A stretch of 64,000 nt of DNA from the NCBI GenBank assembly GCA_903813345.2, contig CAIIXF020000011.1, positions 24,236,166 to 24,300,165 of the forward strand, written 5' to 3'. Source of the DNA: Owenia fusiformis. Lineage: Eukaryota > Annelida > Polychaeta > Sabellida > Oweniidae. Under the pieces are notes generated by a model, which worked only from the letters and a program-made list of their open reading frames with translations, was not told the origin of the DNA and searched no databases. A program made the translations under genes and the position numbers. Below, piece by piece: positions 59,901-64,000 of this stretch (the first letter of the stretch is position 1; every line of letters starts with the position of its first letter).

Positions 59901-60664
59901 GGTAAGTCATATACAATCAAGTATCACCATGGTCCAAACAAAAAAGCCCATTATAAATATTGGTAATAGAAGATCCCGCAATTTGATACATCAGATCATA
60001 TCAGGTCCTTAACAGCCATCATAGTAAGATCAACCCCAATGTAGATTCTCCTGACTGTTCTCAATGCAATATCCCTGAGACTATAAAACATTTTGTTTTT
60101 GACTGAACAATTGATGGCAGAAGTGAATGCTTTACTTCTAGGGGCCAAGCACAATCCATGTATAACAATCAGAACTCTCACTGGCCTTACTAGGGATATA
60201 GACAATGATATCAACACCAATATACTACAGAAATTCCAGGCTTTTCTAGCCTCGACAAAGAGATTTTAATATATGCAAGAACTGTACATAGAAGAGATAC
60301 AGTAGTGATTCTGTAAAATATAAAGATGTTCAGCATGATTGAAGATACATTGTAGCTCATCTAATGATCATAATTAGTTTTCTAAGAACTCCTAATACAT
60401 CAAAATTACTAATACGCTCTCTCCAACAAAAAGCAAAGGATAAGTAATAAAAAGTACCAGTAAACCTAAACAGAAACCTAAAGGAAGAAAATAATTCCAA
60501 AAGGATGATGGCACAGGTTGATGAGGAAATATCTGTACAAAAGTAGAATGGATTTCATCAATTTATCAATGCATTTATTATGTACAGACTTATACGTCAC
60601 TTACTTTCACATTTCCCTTGGTTCTGTTAGCCTGAGTTTGTCCCGACTTCTGCTTTCCTCCCAT
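14596..60664 (-). CDS. LTN1: listerin, E3 ubiquitin-protein ligase of ribosome quality control
   Basis: Twenty-nine coding exons with GT..AG introns join in phase into 1798 aa, about the length of human LTN1 (roughly 1770-1810). The N-terminus begins [20 protein letters not shown], the centre is a long HEAT/ARM-type helical repeat scaffold, and the C-terminus carries the RWD domain and a RING finger. Listerin docks on stalled 60S subunits through its ends, with NEMF, and ubiquitinates the nascent chain still attached to peptidyl-tRNA, so that p97/VCP and the proteasome remove it. All hallmark segments are present: [20 protein letters not shown] near residue 50, [56 protein letters not shown] and [12 protein letters not shown]. 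The start has A at -3 and G at +4. Large introns contain opposite-strand genes. Assignment is firm; individual exon edges could be off by a few bases. Confidence 0.96.
17331..17418. repeat. short palindrome-ended MITE, copy 1
   Basis: Starts aatgcaaaatgtcactacc and ends gtagtggtgacat, so the ends are inverted copies (ATGTCACYAC / GTRGTGACAT). It shares tgccatttgttac-type sequence with copies at 20361-20487 and 55884-56005, all in LTN1 introns. Confidence 0.6.
20361..20487. repeat. short palindrome-ended MITE, copy 2
   Basis: Begins aacgcaaaatgtcaccacc and ends ttgtggtagtgatatt. It contains cctgccatttgttac as in the other copies, followed by a variable centre with caccaact. Confidence 0.6.
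20688..23085. other. LTN1 intron 18, 3' part, no gene seen
   Basis: AT-rich intronic sequence. A patch at about 20750-20960 is rich in CCGAAGGT/CTTCGGCA words of opposite orientation, suggesting a degenerate inverted repeat. The acceptor-like tttaattacag just before 23076 suggests that the next plus-strand gene has an untranslated first exon somewhere in this stretch. Confidence 0.35.
23087..24548 (+). CDS. small secreted 11-cysteine protein, paralogue A
   Basis: Two coding exons, 23087-23138 and 24142-24548, join in phase 1 to give 152 aa. Exon 1 is only a signal peptide ([18 protein letters not shown]). Exon 2 holds the mature protein with 11 cysteines: Cys right at the cleavage region, [21 protein letters not shown] and CKKC, plus an N-glycosylation sequon at NVT. 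The tail is acidic then basic. The splice site upstream of the ATG implies a 5' untranslated exon; AATAAA lies at 24940-24945. The gene sits in LTN1 intron 18 on the opposite strand. It is a clear paralogue of the gene at 27554-28208, with the same exon-1 length, same intron phase and same Cys order. I do not recognise the family; the CxxC pairs and secretion suggest a disulfide-rich extracellular effector or ligand. Confidence 0.8.
23513..23702. repeat. G-rich short TIR element in the intron of paralogue A
   Basis: Left end near cttgcccatagccagc and right end ggctacgggcctgac are imperfect inverted copies, with long G and C runs just inside (23536-23568, 23648-23690). Such GTAGCCAG-ended short elements are common hAT-type MITEs. 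No clear target duplication was found. Confidence 0.45.
25255..25593. mobile_element. short TIR element, relative of the 10597-13630 element
   Basis: Ends GGCCATAAAAAGTAGGTTC and the inverse ...GAATCTACTTTTATGGCC match the ends of the 3-kb element at 10597-13630. Internal words such as ttgatgtgcgtcaaaattgac and tgcatgattt are also shared. The flanks are TCA on the left and TTA on the right, compatible with a mutated 3-bp duplication. It lies between the two 11-Cys genes. Confidence 0.7.
26327..27408. repeat. 1.1-kb modular repeat with (ACGG)n tail, copy 1
   Basis: Nearly identical to 57636-58626. It begins aatgaaggacccatggtcc and ends with a (GGAC)n run at 27313-27369, then a hairpin GGCTCAC-TAT-GTGAGCC at 27388-27404. 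Near-inverse ends (GCTCACACAG at the left, GCTCACATAG on the other strand at the right) suggest a TIR element. An 81-bp internal duplication (26601 and 26682) is found only in this copy. It separates the two 11-Cys paralogues. Confidence 0.75.
27554..28208 (+). CDS. small secreted 11-cysteine protein, paralogue B
   Basis: Two coding exons, 27554-27605 and 27826-28208, join in phase 1 into 144 aa. Exon 1 encodes the signal peptide ([18 protein letters not shown]). The mature part has 11 cysteines in the same order as paralogue [28 protein letters not shown], with shared NVT sequon, YKK and WLL residues. The intron is 220 bp versus about 1 kb in A. A tttcag acceptor at 27526-27531 before the ATG suggests a 5' untranslated exon, and AATAAA lies at 28333-28338. 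It lies 3 kb downstream of paralogue A in the same LTN1 intron and orientation, so the pair arose by local duplication. Function unknown. Confidence 0.82.
29005..51536 (-). CDS. LTN1: LTN1 exons 11-18 (central helical scaffold)
   Basis: Exons in transcript order: 51536-51299, 35729-35572, 34624-34543, 32762-32609, 32288-31752, 31377-31264, 30420-30278, 29158-29005. Recognisable blocks are [15 protein letters not shown] and [10 protein letters not shown] (exon 11), [18 protein letters not shown] across exons 12-13, [10 protein letters not shown] (exon 14), and the 179-codon exon 15. All junction phases agree. Intron 11 (51298-35730, 15.6 kb) contains the plus-strand EGF/mucin gene and many repeats. 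Confidence 0.88.
29330..29670. repeat. tandem array of a 16-bp unit, about 21 copies
   Basis: The unit gatcattatcattaaa is repeated with few substitutions (atcaaaa, aataaa variants). The array lies in LTN1 intron 17, about 170 bp upstream of exon 18 on the LTN1 strand. Sub-patterns (runs with the same variant) recur, which points to block duplication. Confidence 0.9.
29722..30155. repeat. AAGATGGCC-module element with ATCACACCATC ends, copy 1
   Basis: Inverted ends ATCACACCATC (29752) and GATGGTGTGAT (30140-30150) enclose two copies of a roughly 150-bp module (aaaatggccgccagaaaacaagatggccac, then taatcagctctagtacttg). A cgatcacgatcacgatcacga run precedes the right end. A second copy lies at 42142-42698. 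Confidence 0.65.
30628..31068. mobile_element. 441-bp MITE with AGATGCGAGTAG inverted ends, copy 1
   Basis: Left end aataacgcagatgcgagtag and right end ctactcgcatctagtctatt are imperfect inverted repeats. The copy at 41246-41685 is about 95% identical by eye and of the same length. No open frame. The target duplication is not clear; TA on both sides would fit a mariner-type element. Confidence 0.7.
32910..33270. repeat. decayed fragment of the 162-bp-module element family
   Basis: Shares aagaaacatccctgaaaatt, tttacagacaagattttagga, and the non-modular part around ctgttaacagtaacaaagggctttta with the element at 46535-48097. Only one module is present and the ends are missing. Confidence 0.55.
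33271..38110. other. LTN1 introns 11-13, no additional gene seen outside exons
   Basis: Apart from LTN1 exons 12 and 13 (35729-35572, 34624-34543) this stretch shows no coding signal that I can support. Around 35167-35240 there is a degenerate piece of the short MITE family (cacctgccatttgttgc). Confidence 0.35.
38120..39896 (+). pseudogene. LINE retrotransposon 3' remnant, split by a foldback element
   Basis: Plus-strand frames encode [21 protein letters not shown], the C-terminal region after the reverse transcriptase in non-LTR elements, then [20 protein letters not shown] (about 38510-38620). After the inserted element at 38627-39478 the reading continues with [37 protein letters not shown], the usual C-terminal zinc-knuckle-like motif. 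Stops and frame shifts break it. A 3' tail of (AAATA)n lies at 39875-39896. The 5' part is absent, as is usual for truncated LINE insertions. Confidence 0.75.
38627..39478. mobile_element. 852-bp palindromic (foldback) transposon, copy 1
   Basis: The whole element is one inverted repeat with arms of about 410 bp around a short centre near 39040-39060. Ends are CACCCTATGCAGACAGAGC and its inverse GCTCTGTCTGCATAGGGTG. A perfect 5-bp target duplication GTCAA flanks it (38622-38626, 39479-39483). Each arm holds the same 63-codon frame reading outward to a stop inside the terminal repeat (38822-38631 minus, 39283-39474 plus). No transposase. It interrupts a LINE remnant. CAC termini with 5-bp duplications are typical of Transib/RAG-type elements; that link is inference. 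Confidence 0.88.
40820..44967 (+). CDS. secreted EGF / Thr-Pro mucin / EGF protein with PAN-like C-terminus
   Basis: Three coding exons, 40820-41018, 43890-44342 and 44732-44967, all with phase-1 junctions, give 295 aa. Residues 1-25 are a signal peptide ([18 protein letters not shown]...). Residues about 31-65 form an EGF domain with six Cys ([12 protein letters not shown]...CTC...C). Residues 68-178 are a VPTTEPTT-type repeat, likely densely O-glycosylated. Cys179 begins a second six-Cys EGF domain (CENGGTC). Exon 3 encodes a domain with two Cys and [18 protein letters not shown], ending NWNYYELR, which resembles a PAN/apple fold. Symmetrical phase-1 exons fit extracellular domain shuffling. 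The gene lies in LTN1 intron 11 on the opposite strand. An acceptor-like atttcag at about 40770 suggests a 5' untranslated exon. An extracellular matrix, mucus or lectin-like role is inferred. Confidence 0.82.
41061..41965. repeat. tandem array of a 30-bp unit, interrupted by a MITE
   Basis: The unit gtgcaatataattttcaaattctcaactgg recurs with drift from 41061 to 41245 and again from 41686 to 41965. The gap is exactly the 440-bp MITE at 41246-41685. A few decayed units of the same kind (caagtgggtgca) occur at about 16896-17035. The array lies in intron 1 of the EGF/mucin gene. Confidence 0.8.
41246..41685. mobile_element. 440-bp MITE with AGATGCGAGTAG inverted ends, copy 2
   Basis: Same ends and body as 30628-31068, in the same orientation. 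It is inserted within the 30-bp tandem array, so it is younger than the array. Confidence 0.7.
42142..42698. repeat. AAGATGGCC-module element with ATCACACCATC ends, copy 2
   Basis: Ends gatcacaccatc and gatggtgtgat enclose three copies of a roughly 150-bp module (aaaatggccaccagaaaacaagatgg; tcaagaacttgatatcc; aaatttggagaaaatc), one more than in copy 1 at 29722-30155. A cacgatcacaataacgatcacg run precedes the right end. Confidence 0.65.
43898..44223. repeat. coding ACAACAGTACCA-type minisatellite (mucin repeat)
   Basis: A 12/24-bp period encodes VPTT, HPTT and EPTT units inside exon 2 of the EGF/mucin gene. All six frames stay open here because of the repeat, so the many overlapping frames are not genes. 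Length variation between individuals is likely. Confidence 0.85.
45315..45482. mobile_element. 168-bp foldback element
   Basis: Ends ACAATTGTTGACCTCTCC and GGAGAGGTCTACAATTGT are inverted copies, and the inner arms pair through ggtcaaccg/cggttgacc and ctactgttgacagagacc/ggtctctgtcaacagtag. The whole unit would form one long hairpin. It lies about 350 bp after the stop of the EGF/mucin gene. Confidence 0.75.
46271..46515. repeat. tandem repeat, about 90-bp period, 2.7 copies
   Basis: The block tttattttatttta...gattatgatga...atatcaatata...cataataat recurs from 46271, 46360 and 46453. It directly precedes the TIR element at 46535. Confidence 0.75.
46535..48097. mobile_element. TIR element with six 162-bp modules and a duplicated right end
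   Basis: Left end TATGTCCCCACCA (46535) is the inverse of TGGTGGGGACATA, which occurs twice at the right (ending 48018 and 48097) because the last 79 bp are tandemly duplicated (47942-48020, 48021-48099). Between 46580 and 47450 a 162-163-bp unit recurs about six times, each with accagaatgccaaaaaactaatc-type sequence and aaaatggctgcc. The tail holds (ACAG)n and (ACGG)n runs and a CCCCAC/GTGGGG hairpin. No open frame; non-autonomous. Confidence 0.75.
48692..48934 (+). pseudogene. possible small secreted cysteine-rich protein, start unresolved
   Basis: A plus-strand frame ending at the TAA 48932-48934 encodes a hydrophobic leader ([18 protein letters not shown]) followed by about 55 residues with seven Cys in ECALDIC...CGIQCFVC...CMC. 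No ATG opens this frame; the nearest ATG (48691) is one base out of frame and would need a single-base shift, so this is either a broken gene or an exon joined to an undetected 5' exon. AATAAA overlaps the stop codon. It lies in LTN1 intron 11 on the strand opposite to LTN1, like the other secreted genes. Could be chance. Confidence 0.3.
48940..50670. other. LTN1 intron 11, no gene seen
   Basis: AT-rich sequence without supportable coding or structured repeats. A hydrophobic open frame near 50500-50670 has no further support. Confidence 0.35.
50677..50908. mobile_element. 232-bp hAT-like MITE
   Basis: Left end CACTGGCGGATCCAGG and right end CCAGATCCACCACTG are inverted copies, a terminal sequence shared by many hAT-type MITEs. 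The 8-bp flanks (gctttata, ttatatag) do not match well, so the target duplication is unproven. Confidence 0.55.
52112..60664 (-). CDS. LTN1: LTN1 exons 1-10 (residues 1 to about 709)
   Basis: Exons in transcript order: 60664-60605, 59346-59146, 58898-58800, 57314-57084, 56543-56491, 55859-55679, 55194-55021, 53966-53770, 53445-53310, 52906-52112. Exon 2 holds the conserved [13 protein letters not shown] and [19 protein letters not shown] motifs of the ribosome-binding N-terminal domain. Exon 4 encodes [19 protein letters not shown] and the [10 protein letters not shown] segment. Exon 6 encodes [10 protein letters not shown]; exon 7 ALWEAVL-like [15 protein letters not shown]; exon 8 opens with DCW and holds LPFLSKLP. 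Exon 10 (265 aa) is the largest. In exon 9 the open frame runs on past its end, but the GTAAGAG donor after ADH (53310) keeps phase and drops a read-through tail that meets a stop. Confidence 0.9.
54058..54791. mobile_element. old 734-bp foldback element in LTN1 intron 7
   Basis: Left arm segments gggtatcgatac, ttaaaccagtcattaaaaat, gaaacatctttccgaacc, aacatgtttaggtctctcaat and ttttggttgattttaaaaaa recur inverted and in reverse order in the right arm, ending with gatacctatcc at 54791. Arms of about 320 bp have diverged and flank a centre near 54400-54460. No open frame. Confidence 0.75.
55884..56005. repeat. short palindrome-ended MITE, copy 3
   Basis: Begins aatgcaaaatgttaccacc, contains taccatttgttacaggtgctgg, and ends cacttgtgatggtgattt. 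Same family as 17331-17418 and 20361-20487. Confidence 0.55.
57636..58626. repeat. 1.0-kb modular repeat with (ACGG)n tail, copy 2
   Basis: Near-identical to 26327-27408 but without the 81-bp internal duplication. It ends in (GGAC)n at 58539-58589 and a hairpin of GGCTCAC/GTGAGCC arms. It lies in LTN1 intron 3, on the same plus-strand orientation as copy 1. Confidence 0.75.
59870..60270 (+). pseudogene. decayed LINE C-terminal fragment
   Basis: Plus-strand frames, broken by stops and a shift near 59995-60015, read [14 protein letters not shown] and then [33 protein letters not shown]-x2-C ... E-T-x-x-H-x-x-F is the C-terminal motif of Jockey/I-type non-LTR retrotransposons. No intact frame remains. 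It lies in LTN1 intron 1. Confidence 0.6.
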
Positions 60665-61151
60665 ATTGCTCGACTCGTTTTACTTCCCGACGTTAAAATA
60701 ATCGATAGTTTTACATTTAACGATAGATCTCTTACTTCATAACATGGTTAGCATCATACTCATCTAAATAATGTTGATTATACGTGGAAAGAAAACGTGT
60801 AAAAGGGTTCTTCGAATTTCACAATCAGCATGAAAATTGTTACCGGAAGTAGATTTTTTCTTATAGTGTAAGCAAACACTAAATTATAATTTCTGTGAAT
60901 TGAATAATAATCTTATATAAAGGGATTTTATAGCACATTATGATAAAAACTTATGTATATGTTGAAATCATGCGACATTCATCGTTCTAGCTATACCTAG
61001 AACATTGTTCAATTCCATTATTTTCATATGAAGTTTGTTTACATTCTAGAAATTGCTTAAATTGTGTAAATGGTATGAAGTGTTTTCAGCTACAAGTGGT
61101 CATTTTATGTATAACCTGATCGCCAGTGGCTCTAAATGTCATCCCATATAA
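60665..61151 (-). promoter_or_regulatory. LTN1 5' flank
   Basis: The 5' UTR and promoter of LTN1 must lie here, since the start codon is at 60664-60662. No TATA box or other strong element is evident, as expected of a housekeeping gene. A palindromic transposon begins 488 bp upstream at 61152. Confidence 0.45.
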
Positions 61152-62000
61152 CACCCTATGCAGACAGAGCCTGTGGGAAATATTGGGTGCGGAGCAAATG
61201 AGCGGAGGGTGCGGAGCTAACGGTTATTTTTGAATTCAAATTTGGGATATTTCTGAAACTAAGCCGTTTTGGGACTTCAAATATACCAAGATATGTGTAT
61301 TTGACACCAAATATCAATACAAGTGTGAAAATAGTAGCGCAATTCATTCTATAGCGACGCAGTGTGCCTTAAACCTTTCCCAGACCTATACATTTTGAAA
61401 TTATCCTTTTAATACTGAGTCCCCAGCATTCATAAAAAATGGTGTTCAAGGTGCACTATCTATACAAATTATTTTTGCATTTTGGAAGCCAGGCAGTATC
61501 TGTGTGATTTTATAAAAATTCGGAAATTTTTTCAGATATGAGCCCCCTCTAAATATTGGGTGCGGAGCAGCTCGATAAACGTAGCTCCGCACCCAATATT
61601 TAGAGGGGCTCATATCTGAAGAACATTTTCGAATTTTTATAAAATCACACAGATACTGCCTGGCTTCCAAGATGCAAAAATAATTTGCATGGGTAGTGTA
61701 TCTTGAACACCATTTTTTATGAATGCTGGGGACGCAGTATTAAAAGGATGGTCTCAAAATATATAGGTCTGGGAAATGTTTAAGGCATACTGCGTCGCTA
61801 TAAAATGAATTGCACTACTATTTTCACAATTTTATTGATATTTGGTGTCAAATACACATATCTTGGTATATTTGAAGTCCCAAAACGGCTTGGTTTCAGA
61901 AATATCCCAATTTTAAATTCAAAAATGACCGTTAGCTCCGCACCCTCCGCTCATTTGCGCCGCACCCAATATTTCCCACAGGCTCTGTCTGCATAGGGTG
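61152..62000. mobile_element. 849-bp palindromic (foldback) transposon, copy 2
   Basis: Same element as 38627-39478, with CACCCTATGCAGACAGAGC ends and a perfect 5-bp target duplication TATAA (61147-61151, 62001-62005). Arm-specific differences show that it is inserted in the opposite orientation to copy 1: the arm ORF type with [10 protein letters not shown] is on the left in copy 1 and on the right here. Both arm ORFs of 63 codons are intact (61347-61156 minus, 61805-61996 plus). It lies just upstream of LTN1. Confidence 0.88.
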
Positions 62001-62199
62001 TATAATCACGTTTTGCTTTCTAATACCCTGCCATGTCATCTGCCCCGATTTGTCACATGGTAGTGAGACTGGTAACTATACTAACCAAACTCATCTGGCC
62101 CAGTTATCACATTGTATTCCTCACTTATGGACTCTATCGTTCTTGAAATCATATTCATATCTTTATTAATTTTGCTGAATCATTCAATTAACTTCTCTA

Positions 62200-62745
62200 A
62201 TTGTTATTGTATTGTATTGTTATTGTATTGTATTGTATTCACTTCTTCTGATAGAGCCCATTATTGTATTGTCTATTGCATTTTATTGTATTGCATTGTA
62301 TATTGAATTGTACTGTATTGTAAATTGTATTGTACTGTATTGTAGTGTATTGTAGTGTTCATATTTCATTGACATATAATTATGTTGTATTGCATTGTAT
62401 TGTATTTTGTATCTCCTTTTCATAAAGGGCAATACAGATATACATACATACATTGTATTGTATTGTATTGTATTCACTACTTTTGTGTTGTATTGTATTG
62501 TATTGTATTGTATTGTATTGCCTATTGCGTTTTATTGTAGTACAATGTAAATTGTATTGTACTGTATTGTAATATTGTAAATTGTATTGTATTGGACTGT
62601 ATTGTATTGTTCATATTTCATTTACATATAATTATGATGTATTGTATTGTATTGTATTTTGTATCTCCTTTTCATAAAAGGCAATAAAGATATACATACA
62701 TGGTATTGTATTGTATTGTATTGCATTGCATTCTTCTTCTTCTTC
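62200..62745. repeat. (TATTG)n pentanucleotide arrays with a duplicated spacer
   Basis: Runs of TATTG alternate with a spacer, tttgtatctccttttcataa...atacatacat, which occurs twice (about 62405-62455 and 62656-62700). On the minus strand this is (CAATA)n following the 3' end of the LINE fragment at 62867-63401, so it probably grew from the LINE tail. Confidence 0.8.
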
Positions 62746-62866
62746 TATTAAAGTACAGACTCCTCTTTAGGATATTTCGTACTATGTGTGCTTGCGTGCG
62801 GTGTATATACAATTGTAGTGTGAGTGTGCATTAAAATGTCTAAAATCGTTTTAAAATCGTCATCAC

Positions 62867-63401
62867 TTAGTACGAAAGCATCACACTCCCTGCCTCCTTC
62901 TTAAAAATGTCCAGGGAATCGATCATGGCTACATTTGCTGGAAGAAGGTTCCATAGTCGTATGGTTGCAGGGAAAAATGAGTAAAGATGTAAATCTACTC
63001 TTGAGGATGGGACAAGGTAGCGTAGGTTGTGACCCCTGGTCACAGATCCTACTGGCTCAAGGTATGCCGCTGGTGGAATGGCTACCTTATGGTGGACTAT
63101 CTTGTAAAGCATGACTACTCTTGTCAAATTACGTCTGTCTTGTAGTGGTGGGCAGCTGCAGATTCCTCAGCATGGTGGTAGGGCTGCTGGTTTGTCTGTA
63201 ATCTTGTGTTATAAATCTGGCTGCTCGTCGCTGTACTCCCTCCACTTGCCCGATTGCCTTCTTCGTGTAAGGGGACCATACGGAAGAGGCATATTCCAGC
63301 TGTGGTCTAACAACGGTGTTATATGCTTGTTTCCTCACATTGCTGGGGCAGGAGCTGATGTTACGACGGAGTTCAAATGATATTAAACGATATTTCAACA
63401 T
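62867..63401 (-). pseudogene. 5'-truncated LINE reverse transcriptase C-terminus
   Basis: Two overlapping minus-strand frames, 63401-63129 and 63127-62867, are parts of one protein separated by a frameshift near 63130. They read ISSCPSNVRKQAYNTVVRP, LEYASSVWSPYTKK, VEGVQRRAARFIT and then VMLYKIVHHKVAIP, SFFPATIRLWNLLP. This is the segment that closes the reverse transcriptase ORF in CR1/Jockey-type non-LTR elements. LINE similarity starts at about 63372, so the copy is truncated at its 5' end. The 3' end runs into the pentanucleotide array. It is a retrotransposon relic, not a host gene. Confidence 0.8.
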
Positions 63402-64000
63402 CCGTATCGCAGAACATTTTATAATATCGTGAATATCTTCATAGTCTCAACAACTTGCCATTGTAAAATGGCGTGCTATACTACATTATGACTGGTTTCG
63501 GATCCATAAATCCAGGCCCATTGCACAAGCCACATATACATGTAAGTCACAATCGTTAAGCTAATATTTATTAACCTTGAAATACCGTGTTATAAAATCT
63601 TGGAAGTAGAAAATAACTTTCTGCTTCTCTTCACACTACTATATTTATCAACCGATAAACCATTAATAAGAAACAGACAAATAAAAACAAATATATAATC
63701 ATTACTAATAAGCCAAATGGGTTGCTCATGAAAGCCAAATGCAAGGTACAGTAGAGTGTCTCTTCCTGTTTAGCCAGGTAACCTAGGTTTTGATGTAGAA
63801 GATGCATTTATTTATTAGTTTGTGCGGTAACTCAGTCTATTAGGGTGAAGATGTTGTTTATCTCATTAAAACACTTAAATGCATTCCGTATTCATTAAGA
63901 ACAGCAGTTTCAACTATGAATCATGAACTCCAGAAGTTTCTGCACGTTTCTTTACAAAAAAGATTGAAAGATTATAAACATTTTAAATTATCACATTAAG
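63402..64000. other. no gene seen
   Basis: AT-rich sequence to the window end with no supportable coding or RNA gene. Confidence 0.4.

Noticed and set aside
697-60664. A functional ubiquitin gene cluster of A20 and listerin
   Set aside because: The two genes work in different pathways, are convergent and some 9.6 kb apart with H1 between them; proximity alone is not evidence.
62867-63401. Reading the reverse-transcriptase-like frames as a host gene
   Set aside because: A frameshift splits the protein, the 5' part is missing, and the 3' end leads into a LINE-type tail array.
1-64000. tRNA genes
   Set aside because: I looked for B-box-like GGTTCGAATCC words and saw none with a plausible A box and cloverleaf.

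Overview
This is an intron-rich, AT-rich animal nuclear window, dense in repeats. Three recognisable genes frame it: an A20/TNFAIP3-type OTU-zinc-finger protein (+ strand, 697-4977), a single-exon sperm-like histone H1 (+, 9116-9745) and a 29-exon listerin (LTN1) ubiquitin ligase (- strand, 60664 down to 14596). The H1 resembles sea-urchin sperm H1 in general layout, and the many short-TIR elements with (ACGG)n tails are of a kind common in marine invertebrates. My best guess is a marine deuterostome invertebrate, hemichordate or echinoderm, but species is inference only.

Layout. 1-5000: A20-like gene of five coding exons with ten A20-type fingers. 5000-9000: mostly non-coding, with a 111-bp tandem duplication and a retroelement gag-like ORF fragment on the minus strand. 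8971-9816: H1 gene with H1 box, TATA box, ORF and histone 3' stem-loop. 10597-13630: a 3-kb TIR element filled with tandem modules. 14521-60664: listerin, whose exons I could join in phase from start to stop (1798 aa). 61152-64000: a palindromic transposon, pentanucleotide arrays and a 5'-truncated LINE tail.

The large listerin introns carry other genes on the opposite strand. Intron 18 holds two paralogous two-exon genes for small secreted proteins with 11 identically ordered cysteines that I do not recognise. Intron 11 holds a three-exon gene for a secreted EGF / Thr-Pro mucin / EGF / PAN-like protein, and perhaps one more small cysteine-rich ORF. The introns also hold several foldback (palindromic) elements.

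Most notable: the A20-like protein keeps the OTU catalytic Cys and the Asp but has Ser where the catalytic His should be; the 11-Cys secreted pair is nested in LTN1; and an ~850-bp fully palindromic element, present twice in opposite orientation, has CAC/GTG termini and perfect 5-bp target duplications, the signature of Transib/RAG-type transposition. A20 and listerin both act on ubiquitin, but nothing in the sequence links them functionally; their proximity is probably chance.
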